Source: Candidatus Regiella endosymbiont of Tuberolachnus salignus (GTDB lineage: Bacteria; Pseudomonadota; Gammaproteobacteria; Enterobacterales; Enterobacteriaceae). From it: 64,000 bases of DNA. Below the pieces are notes generated by a model that ran no database searches, was not told where the DNA came from, and saw only the letters and a program-made list of their open reading frames with translations. Position 1 is the first letter of the stretch; each line of letters begins with the position of its first letter. This document shows positions 16,227 through 27,159 of the stretch, in pieces. The translations under genes were made by a program, and so were the position numbers. The DNA is taken from assembly GCF_964020115.1 (NCBI RefSeq), contig NZ_OZ026542.1, forward strand, positions 1,364,001 to 1,428,000, in the 5' to 3' direction.

Positions 16227-18674
16227 ATGTCTGAGGATCATCGTAACCCTACTGGCCGGAAAAAACGTAAATCAGTCACGAATACTGAGCCGAAAAAACC
16301 ATTGCATCGACGTGATGATGATGAAAATAACACCGAAGATAATAAATCAATGCGAAAAAAAGAAAAGTCACGATTAATGCGCAAAAAACGTTACTGGTTT
16401 GGATTATTTGTTAAATTATTTTTAATGATTGCATTGTTGTTGGTCATTTATGGTTTTTATCTCAATGAAAAAATCCGTCAACGCATCGAGGGCCAGGTTT
16501 GGGATTTACCTGCCGCCGTGTATGGCCGAGAGTTGAATCTTGAGCCGGATATGGCTTACAGCAAAGAGGAAATGGTTAATTTATTAGAGGCTATGCAGTA
16601 CCGTCAGGTTAGCAAGATAATCCGTCCTGGTGAATTTGCTGTTAAAAGTAACAGTATTGAAATGCTCCGCCGTGCTTTTGATTTTTCAGACGGTAAAGAA
16701 GGGGAAATACATGCCCGTTTGGTCTTTAGTGACGATAAATTGATACAAATCGAAAATTTAGAAAATCAGCGTCACTTTGGTTTTTTTCGGCTCGATCCTA
16801 AGCTGATCACCCTGTTGCAATCACCTAATGGTGAACAACGTTTGCTTGTTCCCCGTTCTACTTTTCCCGATCTGTTAGTCGACACATTACTGGCAACAGA
16901 AGATCGCTCTTTTTATCAACATGATGGTATTAAATTATATTCGATTGGCCGTGCCGCATTAGCTAACCTAATCGCCGGAAAAACAGTGCAAGGGGGCAGT
17001 ACTTTAACCCAGCAATTAGTTAAAAATATGTTTTTGACGAATGAGCGTTCTTTGTGGCGTAAAGCGAATGAAGCCTATATGGCATTGTTGATGGATTATC
17101 GTTACAGCAAAGATCGTATTTTAGAGTTATACCTTAACGAAGTTTATCTTGGTCAAAATGGCAGCGATGAGATCCGTGGTTTTCCCTTAGCAAGCTTGTA
17201 TTATTTTGGTCGCCCAGTTGATGAATTGAGTCTAGATCAGCAAGCGATGCTGGTTGGAATGGTGAAAGGTGCATCATTATATAATCCGTGGCGTAATCCT
17301 AAACTGGCCTTAGAACGGCGTAATTTGGTATTAAAATTATTGCAAAATCAAGGTGTCATTGACGACAAATTATACGATATGCTGAGTGTTAGACCGCTCG
17401 GAGTACAACCTAAAGGGGGTGTCATTTCTCCTCAGCCGGCATTTATGCAAATGGTGCGTCAAGAGTTACAAGAAAAATTGGCTGATAAAATTAACGATTT
17501 ATCTGGCGTGAAAATTTTCACCACATTAGATCCTGTCTCACAGGAAGCAGCAGAAAAATCCGTTGAAAAAGGGATCCCAGCATTAATAAAAGCGCGGCAG
17601 GTTGATGATTTGGAAGCCGCGATAGTCATCGTTGACCGCTTTAGTGGTGAAATCCGTGCAATGGTGGGAGGTGCTCAGCCACAGTTCGCTGGATTTAACC
17701 GTGCCATGCAGGCGCGACGGCCAATAGGCTCTTTAGCCAAACCCTCAACTTATTTAACCGCACTGAGTCAACCCGATAAATATCGCTTAAATACCTGGCT
17801 AGACGATAAACCTTTATCTCTTACACAACCTAATGGCTCTGTTTGGCAACCGAAAAATTACAGCCGTCAGTTTCGGGGAAGAGTGATGTTACTGGACGCA
17901 TTGGTTAATTCTATAAATGTGCCAACGGTTAATTTAGGTCTCGCATTGGGATTAGATCAAATTAGTGCAACTTTGCAATTGCTGGGGATCTCTCAATCGG
18001 TGATCAATCCAGTGCCAGCAATATTGTTAGGCGCAATCAGCTTGACACCGATGGAGGTGGCACAAGAGTATCAGACTATTGCCAGTGGCGGTAATCGAGC
18101 ACTATTGTCTGCGGTGCGTTCTGTGATTGCTGAAGATGGAACCGTGCTGTATCGTACTTTTCCACAAGCGGAAGCAAGGGTTTCAGCTCAGGCCGCTTAT
18201 CTCACATTGTATGGGATGCAACAGGTTGTCGCACGAGGTACTTCACGTTCGCTGGCCGTAAAATTTTTAAACTATCATCTGGCAGGAAAAACAGGAACGA
18301 CCAATGATCTTCGTGATAGTTGGTTTGCTGGGATCGATGGTAAAGAAGTGGTTATTGTTTGGATTGGACGTGATGACAATGGCCCGGCTCAATTAACAGG
18401 GGCTAATGGAGCACTAACACTGTATCGCCGTTATCTAGAAAATCAAACCCCCTTACCTTTAACGTTACAAGTACCTGAAGGAATTAGCCTGATGAATATT
18501 GATTCTACAGGCAACTTTATGTGTAGTGTTGACAATGGTTGGCGCACTATTCCTGTTTGGACAGAAGATCCAAACAAACTTTGTCAAGCCTCTTTGCCAG
18601 AATCCCGGCCAGCTAATGATGATCCAGCTGATGATGATGTTGCCAGTTGGATTAAAGATATGTTTGAGTCATGA
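16227..18674 (+). CDS. mrcB: Penicillin-binding protein 1B
   Basis: This is a bifunctional class A PBP that polymerises glycan strands and cross-links peptides at the inner membrane. It is 815 aa (E. coli 844). A basic cytoplasmic N-terminus (about 1-55) and one membrane segment (about residues 56-75) precede a UB2H-like region. The glycosyltransferase domain has [12 protein letters not shown] and [12 protein letters not shown]. The transpeptidase has SLAKP (SxxK), SINVP (SxN position) and KTGTT. The start at 16227 has GGAG 8 nt upstream, just after the ERIC copy. An internal ATG-rich stretch may allow a shorter form, as known in E. coli. Confidence 0.96.
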   Translation: MSEDHRNPTGRKKRKSVTNTEPKKPLHRRDDDENNTEDNKSMRKKEKSRLMRKKRYWFGLFVKLFLMIALLLVIYGFYLNEKIRQRIEGQVWDLPAAVYGRELNLEPDMAYSKEEMVNLLEAMQYRQVSKIIRPGEFAVKSNSIEMLRRAFDFSDGKEGEIHARLVFSDDKLIQIENLENQRHFGFFRLDPKLITLLQSPNGEQRLLVPRSTFPDLLVDTLLATEDRSFYQHDGIKLYSIGRAALANLIAGKTVQGGSTLTQQLVKNMFLTNERSLWRKANEAYMALLMDYRYSKDRILELYLNEVYLGQNGSDEIRGFPLASLYYFGRPVDELSLDQQAMLVGMVKGASLYNPWRNPKLALERRNLVLKLLQNQGVIDDKLYDMLSVRPLGVQPKGGVISPQPAFMQMVRQELQEKLADKINDLSGVKIFTTLDPVSQEAAEKSVEKGIPALIKARQVDDLEAAIVIVDRFSGEIRAMVGGAQPQFAGFNRAMQARRPIGSLAKPSTYLTALSQPDKYRLNTWLDDKPLSLTQPNGSVWQPKNYSRQFRGRVMLLDALVNSINVPTVNLGLALGLDQISATLQLLGISQSVINPVPAILLGAISLTPMEVAQEYQTIASGGNRALLSAVRSVIAEDGTVLYRTFPQAEARVSAQAAYLTLYGMQQVVARGTSRSLAVKFLNYHLAGKTGTTNDLRDSWFAGIDGKEVVIVWIGRDDNGPAQLTGANGALTLYRRYLENQTPLPLTLQVPEGISLMNIDSTGNFMCSVDNGWRTIPVWTEDPNKLCQASLPESRPANDDPADDDVASWIKDMFES

Positions 18675-18685
18675 GATCGACAATA

Positions 18686-18732
18686 GGCTCACGTTGCTCC
18701 GTTTCACTCGCTACGGTTATGTAAGAACGTTA
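18686..18732. repeat. Fragment of a TTGCA-arm palindrome between mrcB and truB
   Basis: TTTCACTCGCTACGGTTATG matches the CGCTACGGTTTTGCA arm seen elsewhere. It covers the convergent mrcB/truB junction and runs into the truB 3' end. No rho-independent terminator is visible for either gene. Confidence 0.35.
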
Positions 18733-19649
18733 ACTAAACGTTTTGGCGCGACACGTCCATCATCATCAATGATGCCAATACCAATGAAGTGACGCCCTTC
18801 ACCTTCAGTAATACGTACCATACCTTCAACAGGTGCGGATGAAACTTGAACGGGTTGGCCTTGTTTTAAATAAGCGGCAACCACTGGTAATAAGTTTACT
18901 TCAGGAAAATTAACTACAGCACTGTCCATCGGTAACAGTAATGGATCTAACATCGGATAAGGTGAAGAGGGAGTCGATTCAACTATCGTATTCAGTTGTG
19001 TTAAGGTCAGCATACGTTCGGGTGGATAAGTTGCTACTTGTAAGCGACGTAGTTGACTAACATGGGCACCACATCCTAATAATTCGCCTAAATCATCAAT
19101 CAAAGTACGAATATAAGTCCCTTTTGAGCAATGAATTTGTAATTCTAAGTCATGGCCTTGCCAGCGAATAAATTGCAAATCAAAGATGCTAATTGCCCGC
19201 TTTTCGCGTTCTACTTCAATCCCCTGCCGGGCATAATCGTATAATGGTCGACCCTGGTATTTCAATGCTGAATACATTGACGGGATTTGCAGGCTTTCGC
19301 CTCGTAAACTTTCTAATGCGTTATCCAATTGAGCCTGCGTAAATTTTATTTCTTTTTCATCAAGCAGTTTACCTGCCGCGTCAGATGTGTCCGTTCGTTG
19401 ACCTAAACGCGCTATTACATGATAGTGTTTATCTGCGTTGAGTAAAAATTGAGAAAATTTAGTCGCCTCACCCAGACAAATGGGCAACATACCTGTTGCG
19501 AGTGGATCTAATGCACCGGTATGACCAGCCCGGTTAGCACCAAAAAGGCGCTTAATTTTTTGTAAAACATCATTTGAAGAAAAACCAGGGGGTTTATCTA
19601 AAAGTAAGATGCCATTGATGTCGCGGCCACGCCGACGAGGGCGCCCCAT
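18717..19649 (-). CDS. truB: tRNA pseudouridine-55 synthase
   Basis: TruB makes pseudouridine 55 in the T-loop of tRNAs. The 310-aa product (E. coli 314) has the catalytic motif [15 protein letters not shown], with the nucleophilic Asp, and [16 protein letters not shown]. Its start codon overlaps the rbfA stop by one base (TAATG), so translation is coupled. It is the last gene of the rimP-nusA-infB-rbfA-truB cluster; rpsO and pnp, which follow in E. coli, are not here. Confidence 0.96.
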   Translation of the reverse strand: MGRPRRRGRDINGILLLDKPPGFSSNDVLQKIKRLFGANRAGHTGALDPLATGMLPICLGEATKFSQFLLNADKHYHVIARLGQRTDTSDAAGKLLDEKEIKFTQAQLDNALESLRGESLQIPSMYSALKYQGRPLYDYARQGIEVEREKRAISIFDLQFIRWQGHDLELQIHCSKGTYIRTLIDDLGELLGCGAHVSQLRRLQVATYPPERMLTLTQLNTIVESTPSSPYPMLDPLLLPMDSAVVNFPEVNLLPVVAAYLKQGQPVQVSSAPVEGMVRITEGEGRHFIGIGIIDDDGRVAPKRLVNVLT

Positions 19650-20065
19650 TATGATGTCTCCTCATTATTTTTATCTGTGATGTTACGACGTTTAACATCG
19701 TTTTTAATTACATTCGTCACTAAATTTGCTATACGAACGCCTTCAATTTGTGATTTGTCGTAATCAAAGGTCAGTGTGGGTACGACACGTAATCGCATCG
19801 CTTTACCCAATAAGGTACGGATATAACCAGAAGCATCTTGCAAAGCTTTAATGCCGTCTTTGATTTTTTTTTGATCGTCATCCTGAGTTAATGTATTTAA
19901 AAAAGTAACAAACACTTTGGCGTAAACTAAATCACGAGAAAGCTTCACGCCAGAAACCGTCGCCATACCCACCCGCGGATCTTTAATTTCACGCTGCAAA
20001 ATAATGGCGATCTCTTTTTGTAGTTCTTGTGAAACACGTTGAGCACGGCTGAATTCTTGTGCCAT
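19649..20065 (-). CDS. rbfA: Ribosome-binding factor A
   Basis: RbfA is a late 30S assembly and cold-shock factor that binds near 16S helix 1. It is 138 aa (E. coli 133), begins [20 protein letters not shown] and has the KH-type core with [20 protein letters not shown]. The C-terminus is a short charged tail. An ERIC copy lies between infB and rbfA, so the operon is still continuous but with a hairpin in the message. Confidence 0.95.
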   Translation of the reverse strand: MAQEFSRAQRVSQELQKEIAIILQREIKDPRVGMATVSGVKLSRDLVYAKVFVTFLNTLTQDDDQKKIKDGIKALQDASGYIRTLLGKAMRLRVVPTLTFDYDKSQIEGVRIANLVTNVIKNDVKRRNITDKNNEETS

Positions 20066-20117
20066 TTAGATTCTCCAGATCAGAAAACAAGGGAGCCAAA
20101 AGGCTCCCTCATCTGTA

Positions 20118-20240
20118 ATATACCCGTCGCCTTTGAAGCCCTGCCGCATTGTTGGCTGCGAGCCCTCATGGCATGTCCATGCTCATTGGGTCTCACGCCC
20201 TCTGGCCGCCTAGCGGGCAACTTCAAAGACAAAGGGCATA
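20118..20240. repeat. ERIC-like palindrome inside the nusA operon
   Basis: The ends are TATACCCGTCGCCTTTGAAG and CTTCAAAGACAAAGGGCATA, with a diverged core (GGCATGTCCATGCTCATTGG). It sits between the infB stop and rbfA, where the transcript could fold it into a processing or stability hairpin. Confidence 0.82.
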
Positions 20241-20242
20241 AG

Positions 20243-22918
20243 TTAATCAATGGTGCGTTTAATTTGTATCGTTTCAAAGACTTCGATCATATCGCCTGCC
20301 CGCACATCGTTGTAATTTTTAACACCGATGCCGCATTCCATCCCGTTACGAACTTCATTAACATCATCTTTGAAGCGGCGTAGCGATTCCAACTCACCTT
20401 CATAGATAACCACGTTGTCACGTAAAACACGAATGGGGCTACTACGCTTGATAGTACCTTCAGTTACCATACAACCAGCAATAGCACCGAACTTAGGCGA
20501 TTTAAACAGGTCACGTACTTCCGCTAGACCAATAATTTGCTGTTTATATTCAGGCGCCAACATCCCGCTCATCGCATGTTTGACTTCATCGATCAAACTA
20601 TAAATAACAGAATAGTACCGTAAATCTAAATTCTCTGTTTCTATTACCCGCCGCGCTGAGGCATCGGCACGAACATTAAAGCCAATGATAATGGCTTTAG
20701 AAGCTGTTGCTAAGGTCGCATCAGTTTCTGTAATACCGCCGACACCAGAACCGACAATCTTCACTTTCACTTCATGAGTAGAGAGCTGTGTCAAAGAATA
20801 ACAAATAGCTTCACAGGAACCCTGTACATCAGATTTCAATACAATATTGAGTTCTGAAACCTCACCTTCAGCCATGTTAGCAAACATGTTCTCTAGTTTT
20901 AGCTTCTGTTGACTTGCTAGTTTAACTTCGCGGAATTTACCTTGGCGATATAATGCAACTTCACGGGCTTTCTTTTCATCACGCACCACGGTGACACTGT
21001 CCCCTGCTACAGGCACTCTTGATAACCCCAAGATTTCTACTGGGATAGAAGGTCCGGCAGACTCGATATCACGCCGCATTTCATCACGCATAGCACGAAT
21101 ACGACCATATTCAAAACCACAGAGCACGATATCACCTTTGTTTAACGTGCCGCTTTGAACTAACACGGTCGCAACAGGCCCACGGCCTTTATCTAGGAAA
21201 GATTCAATCACTACACCACTGGCCATGCCGTTATGAACTGCTTTTAGTTCCAGAACTTCAGCTTGTAGCAAGATTGCATTGAGTAGATCATCAATCCCTG
21301 TTCCCTTTTTAGCTGATACGTGAACAAATGGGGAATCTCCTCCCCACTCTTCTGGCAGGATACCGTGCTGAGATAATTCTGTTCTAAGACGCTCTGGATC
21401 AGCGTTTGGTTTATCTATTTTGTTGATAGCAACGACAACGGGGACTTTCGCTGCTTTAGCATGTTGGATGGCCTCGATCGTCTGTGGCATGACCCCATCA
21501 TCGGCCGCAACAACCAAAACCACGATATCTGTTGCCTGAGCGCCTCGTGCACGCATTGATGTAAACGCAGCATGCCCTGGTGTATCTAAGAAGGTCACCA
21601 TTCCGTTTTCGGTTTCAACGTGATAAGCCCCGATATGCTGTGTGATCCCTCCTGCTTCCCCTGCAGCAACTTTGGTCGAACGAATGTAATCAAGCAATGA
21701 AGTCTTACCATGATCAACATGACCCATGATGGTGACGACGGGGGCGCGTAAATCAGATTCACCCGCCACTCCCATATCGCGATCACTCATCAGTGCTTCT
21801 TCGAGCTCATTTTCGCGACGCAAGATAACTTTATGACCCATTTCCTCAGCAACCAGTTGAGCTGTTTCCTGATCAATAACCTGGTTGATTGTTGCCATAC
21901 CACCTAGTTTCATCATTGCTTTAATGACTTGAGAGCCTTTAACTGCCATTTTATTCGCTAGTTCAGCAACGGTGACCGTTTCACCAATGATAACGTCGCG
22001 GTTAACTGCAGCAACTGGCTTATTGAAACTCTGTTGTAGAGTGCTTGGTTTTCTTTTATTTTTACGGCCAACAGCCCGCGCTTCTTCACGATCTGCTTTC
22101 GACTCGGAGAGTTTATTGCCTTTTTTCTGTTTGGTAGTTTTACTTCCCCGGCTGCGACTACGGCGATCTCCTTCAACTTTGGCATCATTTTCATCTTCTG
22201 CAGCCCGAGCGTGTTGCGAGGTAGTGACATGGTAATCGGTCAATTCGATTTGTTCAGCTATGGATTCAGGCCATTTACCTTCATTTTCTGCTGCCATTTT
22301 ACGCGCTTCTTCAGCAACCCGTTTCGCGTCTTCTTCTATCTTACGGCGCACTTCTCGTTCTACAGAACGTTTCAGCTCAGCCGCTTCTGCCTCACGGCGG
22401 GTCTTGTCACTTTGTTGTTGAGTCGTCAATTTTTTCTTTTCTACAATCGGCTTACTTTTTGTGTCAGCGATTTTTTTCGCGTTAGCTTCCTTTGCACTTT
22501 CACTTTTTGCCTGCTCTTCTGCTTTAGCTGGCTTTTTCTCAACCTGCTCAACCTGCTCAACCTGCTTTACCTGTTCAACCTGCTTTGCCTGCTCTGTTTT
22601 AGCTTTTTCTGTGTTCGCTAGCTCGGCATTAGGCGTATTGATGTAAGTTCGTTTTCTACGAATTTCAATTTGTACCGATTTACTTTTTCCACCGGAGCTC
22701 GGAACATTTAAAGTGCTCCGTATTTTCCGTTGCAACGTAAGTTTATTTGGCACCTGACCTGGTTCATGTTTTAAATGTGCTAGTAATATTTCTTTTTCTT
22801 GCTGAGTCACAGAGCTTGTTTCAGATTTTTTTAAACCTGCATCAGCAAACTGCTGTATGAGGCGATCAACTGAAGTTGAGATCTCTGCTGCCAGCAACTT
22901 TATGGTTACATCTGTCAT
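20243..22918 (-). CDS. infB: Translation initiation factor IF-2
   Basis: IF-2 is a GTPase that brings initiator tRNA to the 30S subunit. It is 891 aa (E. coli 890). An IF2-N domain, then a long Lys/Glu/Ala-rich linker, precede the G domain with [16 protein letters not shown] and NKID. C-terminal domains are complete. In the linker a short tandem run of EQVKQV-like units (about 22545-22590) is visible and probably varies in length. The order nusA-infB-rbfA is conserved, with a 24-bp spacer after nusA. Confidence 0.97.
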   Translation of the reverse strand: MTDVTIKLLAAEISTSVDRLIQQFADAGLKKSETSSVTQQEKEILLAHLKHEPGQVPNKLTLQRKIRSTLNVPSSGGKSKSVQIEIRRKRTYINTPNAELANTEKAKTEQAKQVEQVKQVEQVEQVEKKPAKAEEQAKSESAKEANAKKIADTKSKPIVEKKKLTTQQQSDKTRREAEAAELKRSVEREVRRKIEEDAKRVAEEARKMAAENEGKWPESIAEQIELTDYHVTTSQHARAAEDENDAKVEGDRRSRSRGSKTTKQKKGNKLSESKADREEARAVGRKNKRKPSTLQQSFNKPVAAVNRDVIIGETVTVAELANKMAVKGSQVIKAMMKLGGMATINQVIDQETAQLVAEEMGHKVILRRENELEEALMSDRDMGVAGESDLRAPVVTIMGHVDHGKTSLLDYIRSTKVAAGEAGGITQHIGAYHVETENGMVTFLDTPGHAAFTSMRARGAQATDIVVLVVAADDGVMPQTIEAIQHAKAAKVPVVVAINKIDKPNADPERLRTELSQHGILPEEWGGDSPFVHVSAKKGTGIDDLLNAILLQAEVLELKAVHNGMASGVVIESFLDKGRGPVATVLVQSGTLNKGDIVLCGFEYGRIRAMRDEMRRDIESAGPSIPVEILGLSRVPVAGDSVTVVRDEKKAREVALYRQGKFREVKLASQQKLKLENMFANMAEGEVSELNIVLKSDVQGSCEAICYSLTQLSTHEVKVKIVGSGVGGITETDATLATASKAIIIGFNVRADASARRVIETENLDLRYYSVIYSLIDEVKHAMSGMLAPEYKQQIIGLAEVRDLFKSPKFGAIAGCMVTEGTIKRSSPIRVLRDNVVIYEGELESLRRFKDDVNEVRNGMECGIGVKNYNDVRAGDMIEVFETIQIKRTID

Positions 22919-22941
22919 GCTGTTCCTTCCTGCTACAGTTA

Positions 22942-24462
22942 TTACGCATTATCGCCAAACCAGCAGATATTGCGGGCTGCCATAATTAATTCACCGGCTT
23001 TTTTATCATCTAGCCCTTCAATATCGGCTAAATCGCTAACACCCTGTTCGGCAAGATCTTCCAGCGTACAGACCCCGCCTGCCGCTAATTTGAATGCCAT
23101 ATCACGATTTAAACCTGCTAAATTTAACAAGTCGTCAGCGGGTTTGTTATCACCAAAACTTTCTTCTTGTTTTAGAGCCAATGTGGTTAGTACATTCTGG
23201 GCACGATCACGCAGCTCTTGAAGCCTCTTTTTGTCAAAATTATCAATTTCTGGTAATTCGTTTTCTGGTACATAGGCTAATTCTTCTAAAGAAGAAAATT
23301 CTGCTTCGACCAAAACTGTGGCGCACTCTTCATCAATTTCAAGATGTTCGGTAAACATGTCAATCGCTGTACGGGTTTCAGCTTGGCATTTTTCCTTAAG
23401 CTCGTTGATCGTCATCACATTAAGTTCCCAGCCACTCAGCTGAGAAACTAAGCGTACATTTTGACCATTGCGCCCAATCGCTTGTGCAGAATTACCTTCT
23501 TCAACTGCTATGTTCATCGTTTTTGCGTCTTCGTCAACAACGATAGAAGCTACCTCAGCTGGCGCCATAGCGTTAAGAACGAACTGAGCAGGATTATCAT
23601 CCCACAAAACGATATCAATACGTTCTCCCCCCAGCTCGTTAGACACAGCTTGAACACGTGCTCCCCGCATCCCAACACATGCCCCTATAGGATCGATACG
23701 TTTGTCGTTAGTTTTAACTGCGATTTTAGCACGTGACGCTGGGTCACGAATTGCCGCCTTAATTTCGATCAACTCTTCGTCAATTTCTGGTACTTCAATG
23801 CGGAAAAGTTCAATCAGCATTTCAGGACGTGAACGGCTAATAAGTAACTGGGGACCTCGTGCTTCAGGACGTATCTCATACAAAATACCTTTAATGCGGT
23901 CACCAGGGCGTATGTTTTCACGAGGCAGCATATCCTCCCGTCCAATCACTCCTTCGGCGTTATTACCTAGGTCTAATATAATGCTATCTCGACTGACTTT
24001 TTTAACGGTAGCTGTAACAATTTTCCCTTCTTGTTCACGAAATTGCTCAATCACTACCGCTCGCTCAGCTTCGCGTACTTTTTGTACAATAACTTGTTTC
24101 GCTGTTTGGGTAGTTATGCGGTCAAAAACTACCGATTTAATTTGGTCTTCAATATAAGTAGGGATTTCAGATTCGGTGGAAATAGGCGTGTTTTGCTGAG
24201 CCTCTTCTTTACTAATTTCCTGCGCCGCTTCTAGCGTAATTTCACGTGTTGGCATAACCACTTCACTGACCACTTTCCAACGACGGAAGGTCTCGAAATC
24301 TCCTGTTTTTCGATCGATATTAACCCGGACTTCAATTTCTTGTTCATGTTTTTTCTTGGTCGCTGTCGCTAATGCAATTTCTAATGCTTCAAAAATCTTC
24401 TCACGTGGAAGGGATTTCTCATTAGAAACGGCTTCTACAACAGCCAGAATCTCTTTGTTCAT
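22942..24462 (-). CDS. nusA: Transcription termination/antitermination factor NusA
   Basis: NusA binds RNA polymerase and modulates pausing, termination and antitermination. The start is ATG 24462 ([16 protein letters not shown]), matching the family; the open frame extends 5 codons further. The 506-aa product has the N-terminal polymerase-binding domain, S1 (near [12 protein letters not shown]), two KH domains ([19 protein letters not shown]) and two acidic C-terminal repeats ending [12 protein letters not shown]. coli NusA is 495 aa; the extra residues lie near 80-90 ([16 protein letters not shown]). Confidence 0.97.
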   Translation of the reverse strand: MNKEILAVVEAVSNEKSLPREKIFEALEIALATATKKKHEQEIEVRVNIDRKTGDFETFRRWKVVSEVVMPTREITLEAAQEISKEEAQQNTPISTESEIPTYIEDQIKSVVFDRITTQTAKQVIVQKVREAERAVVIEQFREQEGKIVTATVKKVSRDSIILDLGNNAEGVIGREDMLPRENIRPGDRIKGILYEIRPEARGPQLLISRSRPEMLIELFRIEVPEIDEELIEIKAAIRDPASRAKIAVKTNDKRIDPIGACVGMRGARVQAVSNELGGERIDIVLWDDNPAQFVLNAMAPAEVASIVVDEDAKTMNIAVEEGNSAQAIGRNGQNVRLVSQLSGWELNVMTINELKEKCQAETRTAIDMFTEHLEIDEECATVLVEAEFSSLEELAYVPENELPEIDNFDKKRLQELRDRAQNVLTTLALKQEESFGDNKPADDLLNLAGLNRDMAFKLAAGGVCTLEDLAEQGVSDLADIEGLDDKKAGELIMAARNICWFGDNA

Positions 24463-24485
24463 CCTAAGTTGCCTCATCTAAACTT

Positions 24486-24938
24486 TTAAAAGTGGGGTAC
24501 CAGGTTCGCTTTGCGGATATTGCTTAGTGCAAACACTTCATCTTTTCCATCCACAGTAACGATGATCATTTCTCCATCGACAGCCTTGATGATACCTTGC
24601 CACTTACGACGGTTTTGCATTGCCATACGTAATGTTAAACTGATCCTTTCCCCCAAATAGTCAGTATAATCTTCAGCGGTAAACAACGGGCGCTCAAGAC
24701 CTGGGGATGAGACCTCTAAGTTGTAGGGACAGGTAATCGGCTCTTCAACATCTAGCACGGCACTCACCTGGTAGCTAACATCTGCACACATATCAACGGT
24801 GACGCCATCGCAGTTATCGATATAAATACGCAGTGTGGATTGGCGCCCTGGAATAAATTCGACCCCCACTAATTTGTGTCCCAAGGCTTTTACCGGTGCT
24901 GAAATTATCTCTGTTAATTTTTGTTCTAACGTGGACAA
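24486..24938 (-). CDS. rimP: Ribosome maturation factor RimP
   Basis: RimP acts in early 30S assembly. By homology translation begins at TTG 24938 ([11 protein letters not shown]), with GGGGGTGAG just upstream; the frame is open for 20 more codons but those read through the two terminator-like hairpins. The product is 150 aa, the E. coli length, with [15 protein letters not shown] and the exact family C-terminus [18 protein letters not shown] two codons upstream is an alternative start. It opens the rimP-nusA-infB operon. Confidence 0.92.
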   Translation of the reverse strand: MSTLEQKLTEIISAPVKALGHKLVGVEFIPGRQSTLRIYIDNCDGVTVDMCADVSYQVSAVLDVEEPITCPYNLEVSSPGLERPLFTAEDYTDYLGERISLTLRMAMQNRRKWQGIIKAVDGEMIIVTVDGKDEVFALSNIRKANLVPHF

Positions 24939-24954
24939 ACTCACCCCCAAGACA

Positions 24955-24976
24955 TAAAAAAAGGGCTTTATAGCCC
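24955..24976 (-). terminator. Terminator-like hairpin just before rimP
   Basis: On the minus strand GGGCTATAAAGCCC is followed by TTTTTTT. It is the second of two hairpins between metY and rimP. In E. coli the metY-rimP spacer also has terminators that allow partial read-through, so this is likely an attenuation point. Confidence 0.7.
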
Positions 24977-24994
24977 AGTCATTTTTTTCAAATA

Positions 24995-25020
24995 ACAAAA
25001 AACCCCGAAATTCGGGGTTT
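24995..25020 (-). terminator. Rho-independent terminator between metY and rimP
   Basis: On the minus strand AAACCCCGAATTTCGGGGTTTT is a strong hairpin (stem AACCCCG/CGGGGTT) followed by a T-run. It would end most metY transcripts and leave rimP-nusA-infB to read-through controlled by NusA, as described for E. coli. Confidence 0.8.
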
Positions 25021-25149
25021 GATACAACTGGACCCTATTAGCCGCTGAAAGAATCCCTCGGCATGACTTCTGATAAATATTTTTTCAAATCAAAATCGAG
25101 GTTAATTAATCTCTTTAAATATCGTATTTGAAAAAAATTTTTCGAGAAG

Positions 25150-25226
<77 letters not shown>

Positions 25227-25242
25227 TCCGAAAACGTAGCAA

Positions 25243-25271
25243 ATAGTACGTTGATAATCATCCAAAAGCAA
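25243..25271 (-). promoter_or_regulatory. Probable metY promoter
   Basis: On the minus strand TTGCTT (25266-25271) and TACTAT (25243-25248) are 17 bp apart and lie about 17 bp before the tRNA. It sits just outside the repeat at 25280, so metY and the operon below it can be expressed independently of leuU. Confidence 0.55.
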
Positions 25272-25279
25272 GCTATCTC

Positions 25280-25442
25280 TAAGAGCCTATTCGAAATCTT
25301 TTGTGCTCGCTAATACTTTAGACTTCTTGCATAACCTACTGCATGGTGTGAATTTTTGCGTTAAATATAAAAGGAACTGCGCCTTTTCGCCTATTTTTTT
25401 CTCAATTGAGCGTAGCTCAAAGAAGATTTCGAATAGGCTTTA
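25280..25442. repeat. TTAGAGCC-type element between the two tRNA genes
   Basis: The ends are TAAGAGCCTATTCGAAATCT and AGATTTCGAATAGGCTTTAAG. Inside it has a TTGCA-arm half (AGACTTCTTGCATAACC) and CAATTGAGCGTAGCTCAA. It separates leuU from metY, which are close together in E. coli. Confidence 0.75.
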
Positions 25443-25447
25443 AGAAT

Positions 25448-25534
25448 TGGTACCGAGGACGGGATTTGAACCCGTAAGCCCAATCGAGCACTACCACCTC
25501 AAGGTAGCGTGTCTACCAATTTCACCACCTCGGT
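25448..25534 (-). tRNA. leuU: tRNA-Leu (GAG)
   Basis: The minus strand gives an 87-nt class II tRNA with a long variable arm. The anticodon stem-loop CTACCTTGAGGTGGTAG has anticodon GAG, the T-loop is TTCAAATC and CCA is encoded. It lies directly downstream of secG, as leuU does in E. coli. Base 1 is A, pairing with T at the acceptor end. Confidence 0.94.
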
Positions 25535-25616
25535 ATTGAAGATAACATTTTTTTAGATCATTAGAGCCAATTTAAAATTTCTTTGTGTTCCGATACGAAG
25601 ATAAGTACTAGTTCTA

Positions 25617-25943
25617 TCACTGAGGAATATCGTTGCTCGGTTTTGGAGGCGCGCTTATTTTCTCATCTTTAGCTGGTTGACTCAGATTTTCCCACTCACT
25701 GCTTTGACGGTGTTGCTTGCTACTCATATTACCTAAGACCAGACTAACAATAAAAAACAATGTCGCCAATATAGCGGTCATACGGGTCATAAAGTTGCCT
25801 GAACCACTAGATCCAAACAGAGTCGAGGAGGCACCCGCTCCAAATGAAGCGCCCATATCTGCACCTTTACCTTGTTGCAACACGATAAGCGCAATAAGTC
25901 CAATCGAAATTAGTAAAAAAAATACTAGCAGCGTTACGTACAT
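25617..25943 (-). CDS. secG: Preprotein translocase subunit SecG
   Basis: SecG is the small subunit of the SecYEG channel and assists SecA-driven export. The start is ATG 25943 (MYVTLLVFFL); the longer open frame runs back into an ERIC copy. The 108-aa product has two membrane segments around the highly conserved LQQGKGADMGASFGAGAS loop and ends SNDIPQ, as in E. coli (110 aa). leuU follows 82 bp downstream. Confidence 0.95.
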   Translation of the reverse strand: MYVTLLVFFLLISIGLIALIVLQQGKGADMGASFGAGASSTLFGSSGSGNFMTRMTAILATLFFIVSLVLGNMSSKQHRQSSEWENLSQPAKDEKISAPPKPSNDIPQ

Positions 25944-25990
25944 AGCTGTACCTATTCTCCCTATGGGTTCACCACATAAAAAATGGTCTT

Positions 25991-26117
25991 TATACCTTTC
26001 GCCTTTCAAGTTACGGCGGCGTTGGCCTCTCACTCTCATCCCAGTCATTTACTACCTGTACACTCCTGGAATTCGATTGATTGCCGCCTTGCCGTAACTC
26101 GAAATTCATTGGGTATA
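25991..26117. repeat. ERIC element, classical core
   Basis: The ends are TATACCTTTCGCCTTTCAAG and CGAAATTCATTGGGTATA. The core reads CCCAGTCATTTACTAC and CACTCCTGGAATTCG, close to the published ERIC centre. It lies upstream of secG. Confidence 0.88.
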
Positions 26118-26229
26118 TATGTGCCTCTATTTCTAGCATCGCTAAAGAAGATTGCAAACAACCTCAATGCTATTTAAAACGGAGTGGATACTAACGAAAG
26201 CCTGCAATCTGTGCAAGCGCAATTTCACC

Positions 26230-26979
26230 TTAAATCTTTTTATTCGCTGATACGTTGTCAGAAAAGGGCGCTAACGGAACACCGATACGTTTAGCAACCT
26301 GCTCATAGGCTTCTATCACACCGCCTAAATTGCCACGGAAGCGATCTTTATCCATCTTTTCTAACGTCTTTTTATCCCACAAGCGACAGCCATCGGGGGA
26401 AAACTCATCACCCAAGATGATTTTATTTTCAAACAAGCCAAATTCCAGTTTGAAATCCACTAGAATCAAACCAGCATCGTCAAACAATTTACTGAGTACA
26501 TCATTAACTTGATAACTCAGCTTTTTCATTTGCGCCAAATGCGCTTCACTAACCCAGCCAAAGGCTTTACAGTGAGCCTCACTGACAATGGGATCATGCA
26601 GCTGATCATTTTTCAAAAACAGCTCAAATAATGGGTGATTTAGCACTTGGTTTTCTGTAATCCCTAACCGCTTCACCAGTGAACCCGCGGTACGGTTACG
26701 GATGACACATTCGATAGGGATCATCGCTAATTTTTTTACCAATGCTTCGTTGTCTGAAAGCAGTCGTTCCATTTGTGTGGGGATACCCGCTGCTTCAAGT
26801 CGGTTCATAATGAAATGATTAAACTTATTATTGATCATTCCTTTCCGATCGAAGGCTTGAATACGTTGACCATCCATTGCTGATGTATCATTGCGGAACT
26901 CCAGCACCAAATAATTAGGATCTTCAGTAGTGTAGACAGTTTTAGCCTTTCCGCGATACAACTCGGCTAATTTTTGCAT
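26230..26979 (-). CDS. purC: Phosphoribosylaminoimidazole-succinocarboxamide synthase
   Basis: PurC (SAICAR synthase) joins aspartate to CAIR in de novo purine synthesis, using ATP. The product is 249 aa (E. coli 237); the extra residues are a C-terminal tail ([12 protein letters not shown]). It starts [19 protein letters not shown] and keeps [20 protein letters not shown] and [15 protein letters not shown]. It is followed by bamC and dapA on the far side, the reverse of the E. coli dapA-bamC-purC transcription order read on the same strand. Confidence 0.96.
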   Translation of the reverse strand: MQKLAELYRGKAKTVYTTEDPNYLVLEFRNDTSAMDGQRIQAFDRKGMINNKFNHFIMNRLEAAGIPTQMERLLSDNEALVKKLAMIPIECVIRNRTAGSLVKRLGITENQVLNHPLFELFLKNDQLHDPIVSEAHCKAFGWVSEAHLAQMKKLSYQVNDVLSKLFDDAGLILVDFKLEFGLFENKIILGDEFSPDGCRLWDKKTLEKMDKDRFRGNLGGVIEAYEQVAKRIGVPLAPFSDNVSANKKI

Positions 26980-27016
26980 CTCAATATGGCTCCAATAGTG
27001 TGATTATTTTTGATTC

Positions 27017-27140
27017 TATACCCTTCGCCTTTGAAGCCCCCGCGTTGTTGGCTGCGGGTGTTCGCTGAATCACGTAGTTGTCTACGCTCATCGGTCTCAC
27101 CCCCTGGCCGCCGAAGGCAACTTCAAAGGCAAAGGGTATA
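27017..27140. repeat. ERIC-like palindrome between bamC and purC
   Basis: The ends are TATACCCTTCGCCTTTGAAG and CTTCAAAGGCAAAGGGTATA, with core ATCACGTAGTTGTCTACGCTC. It lies 19 bp after the bamC stop, within the dapA-bamC-purC transcript. Confidence 0.88.
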
Positions 27141-27159
27141 TCGCCCGCCGCTTTTTTGT

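Noticed and set aside
22211-22646. Plus-strand Cys/Phe/Leu-rich ORFs antisense to infB
   Set aside because: They are the complement of the Lys/Glu/Gln-rich IF-2 linker; the composition is a shadow effect.
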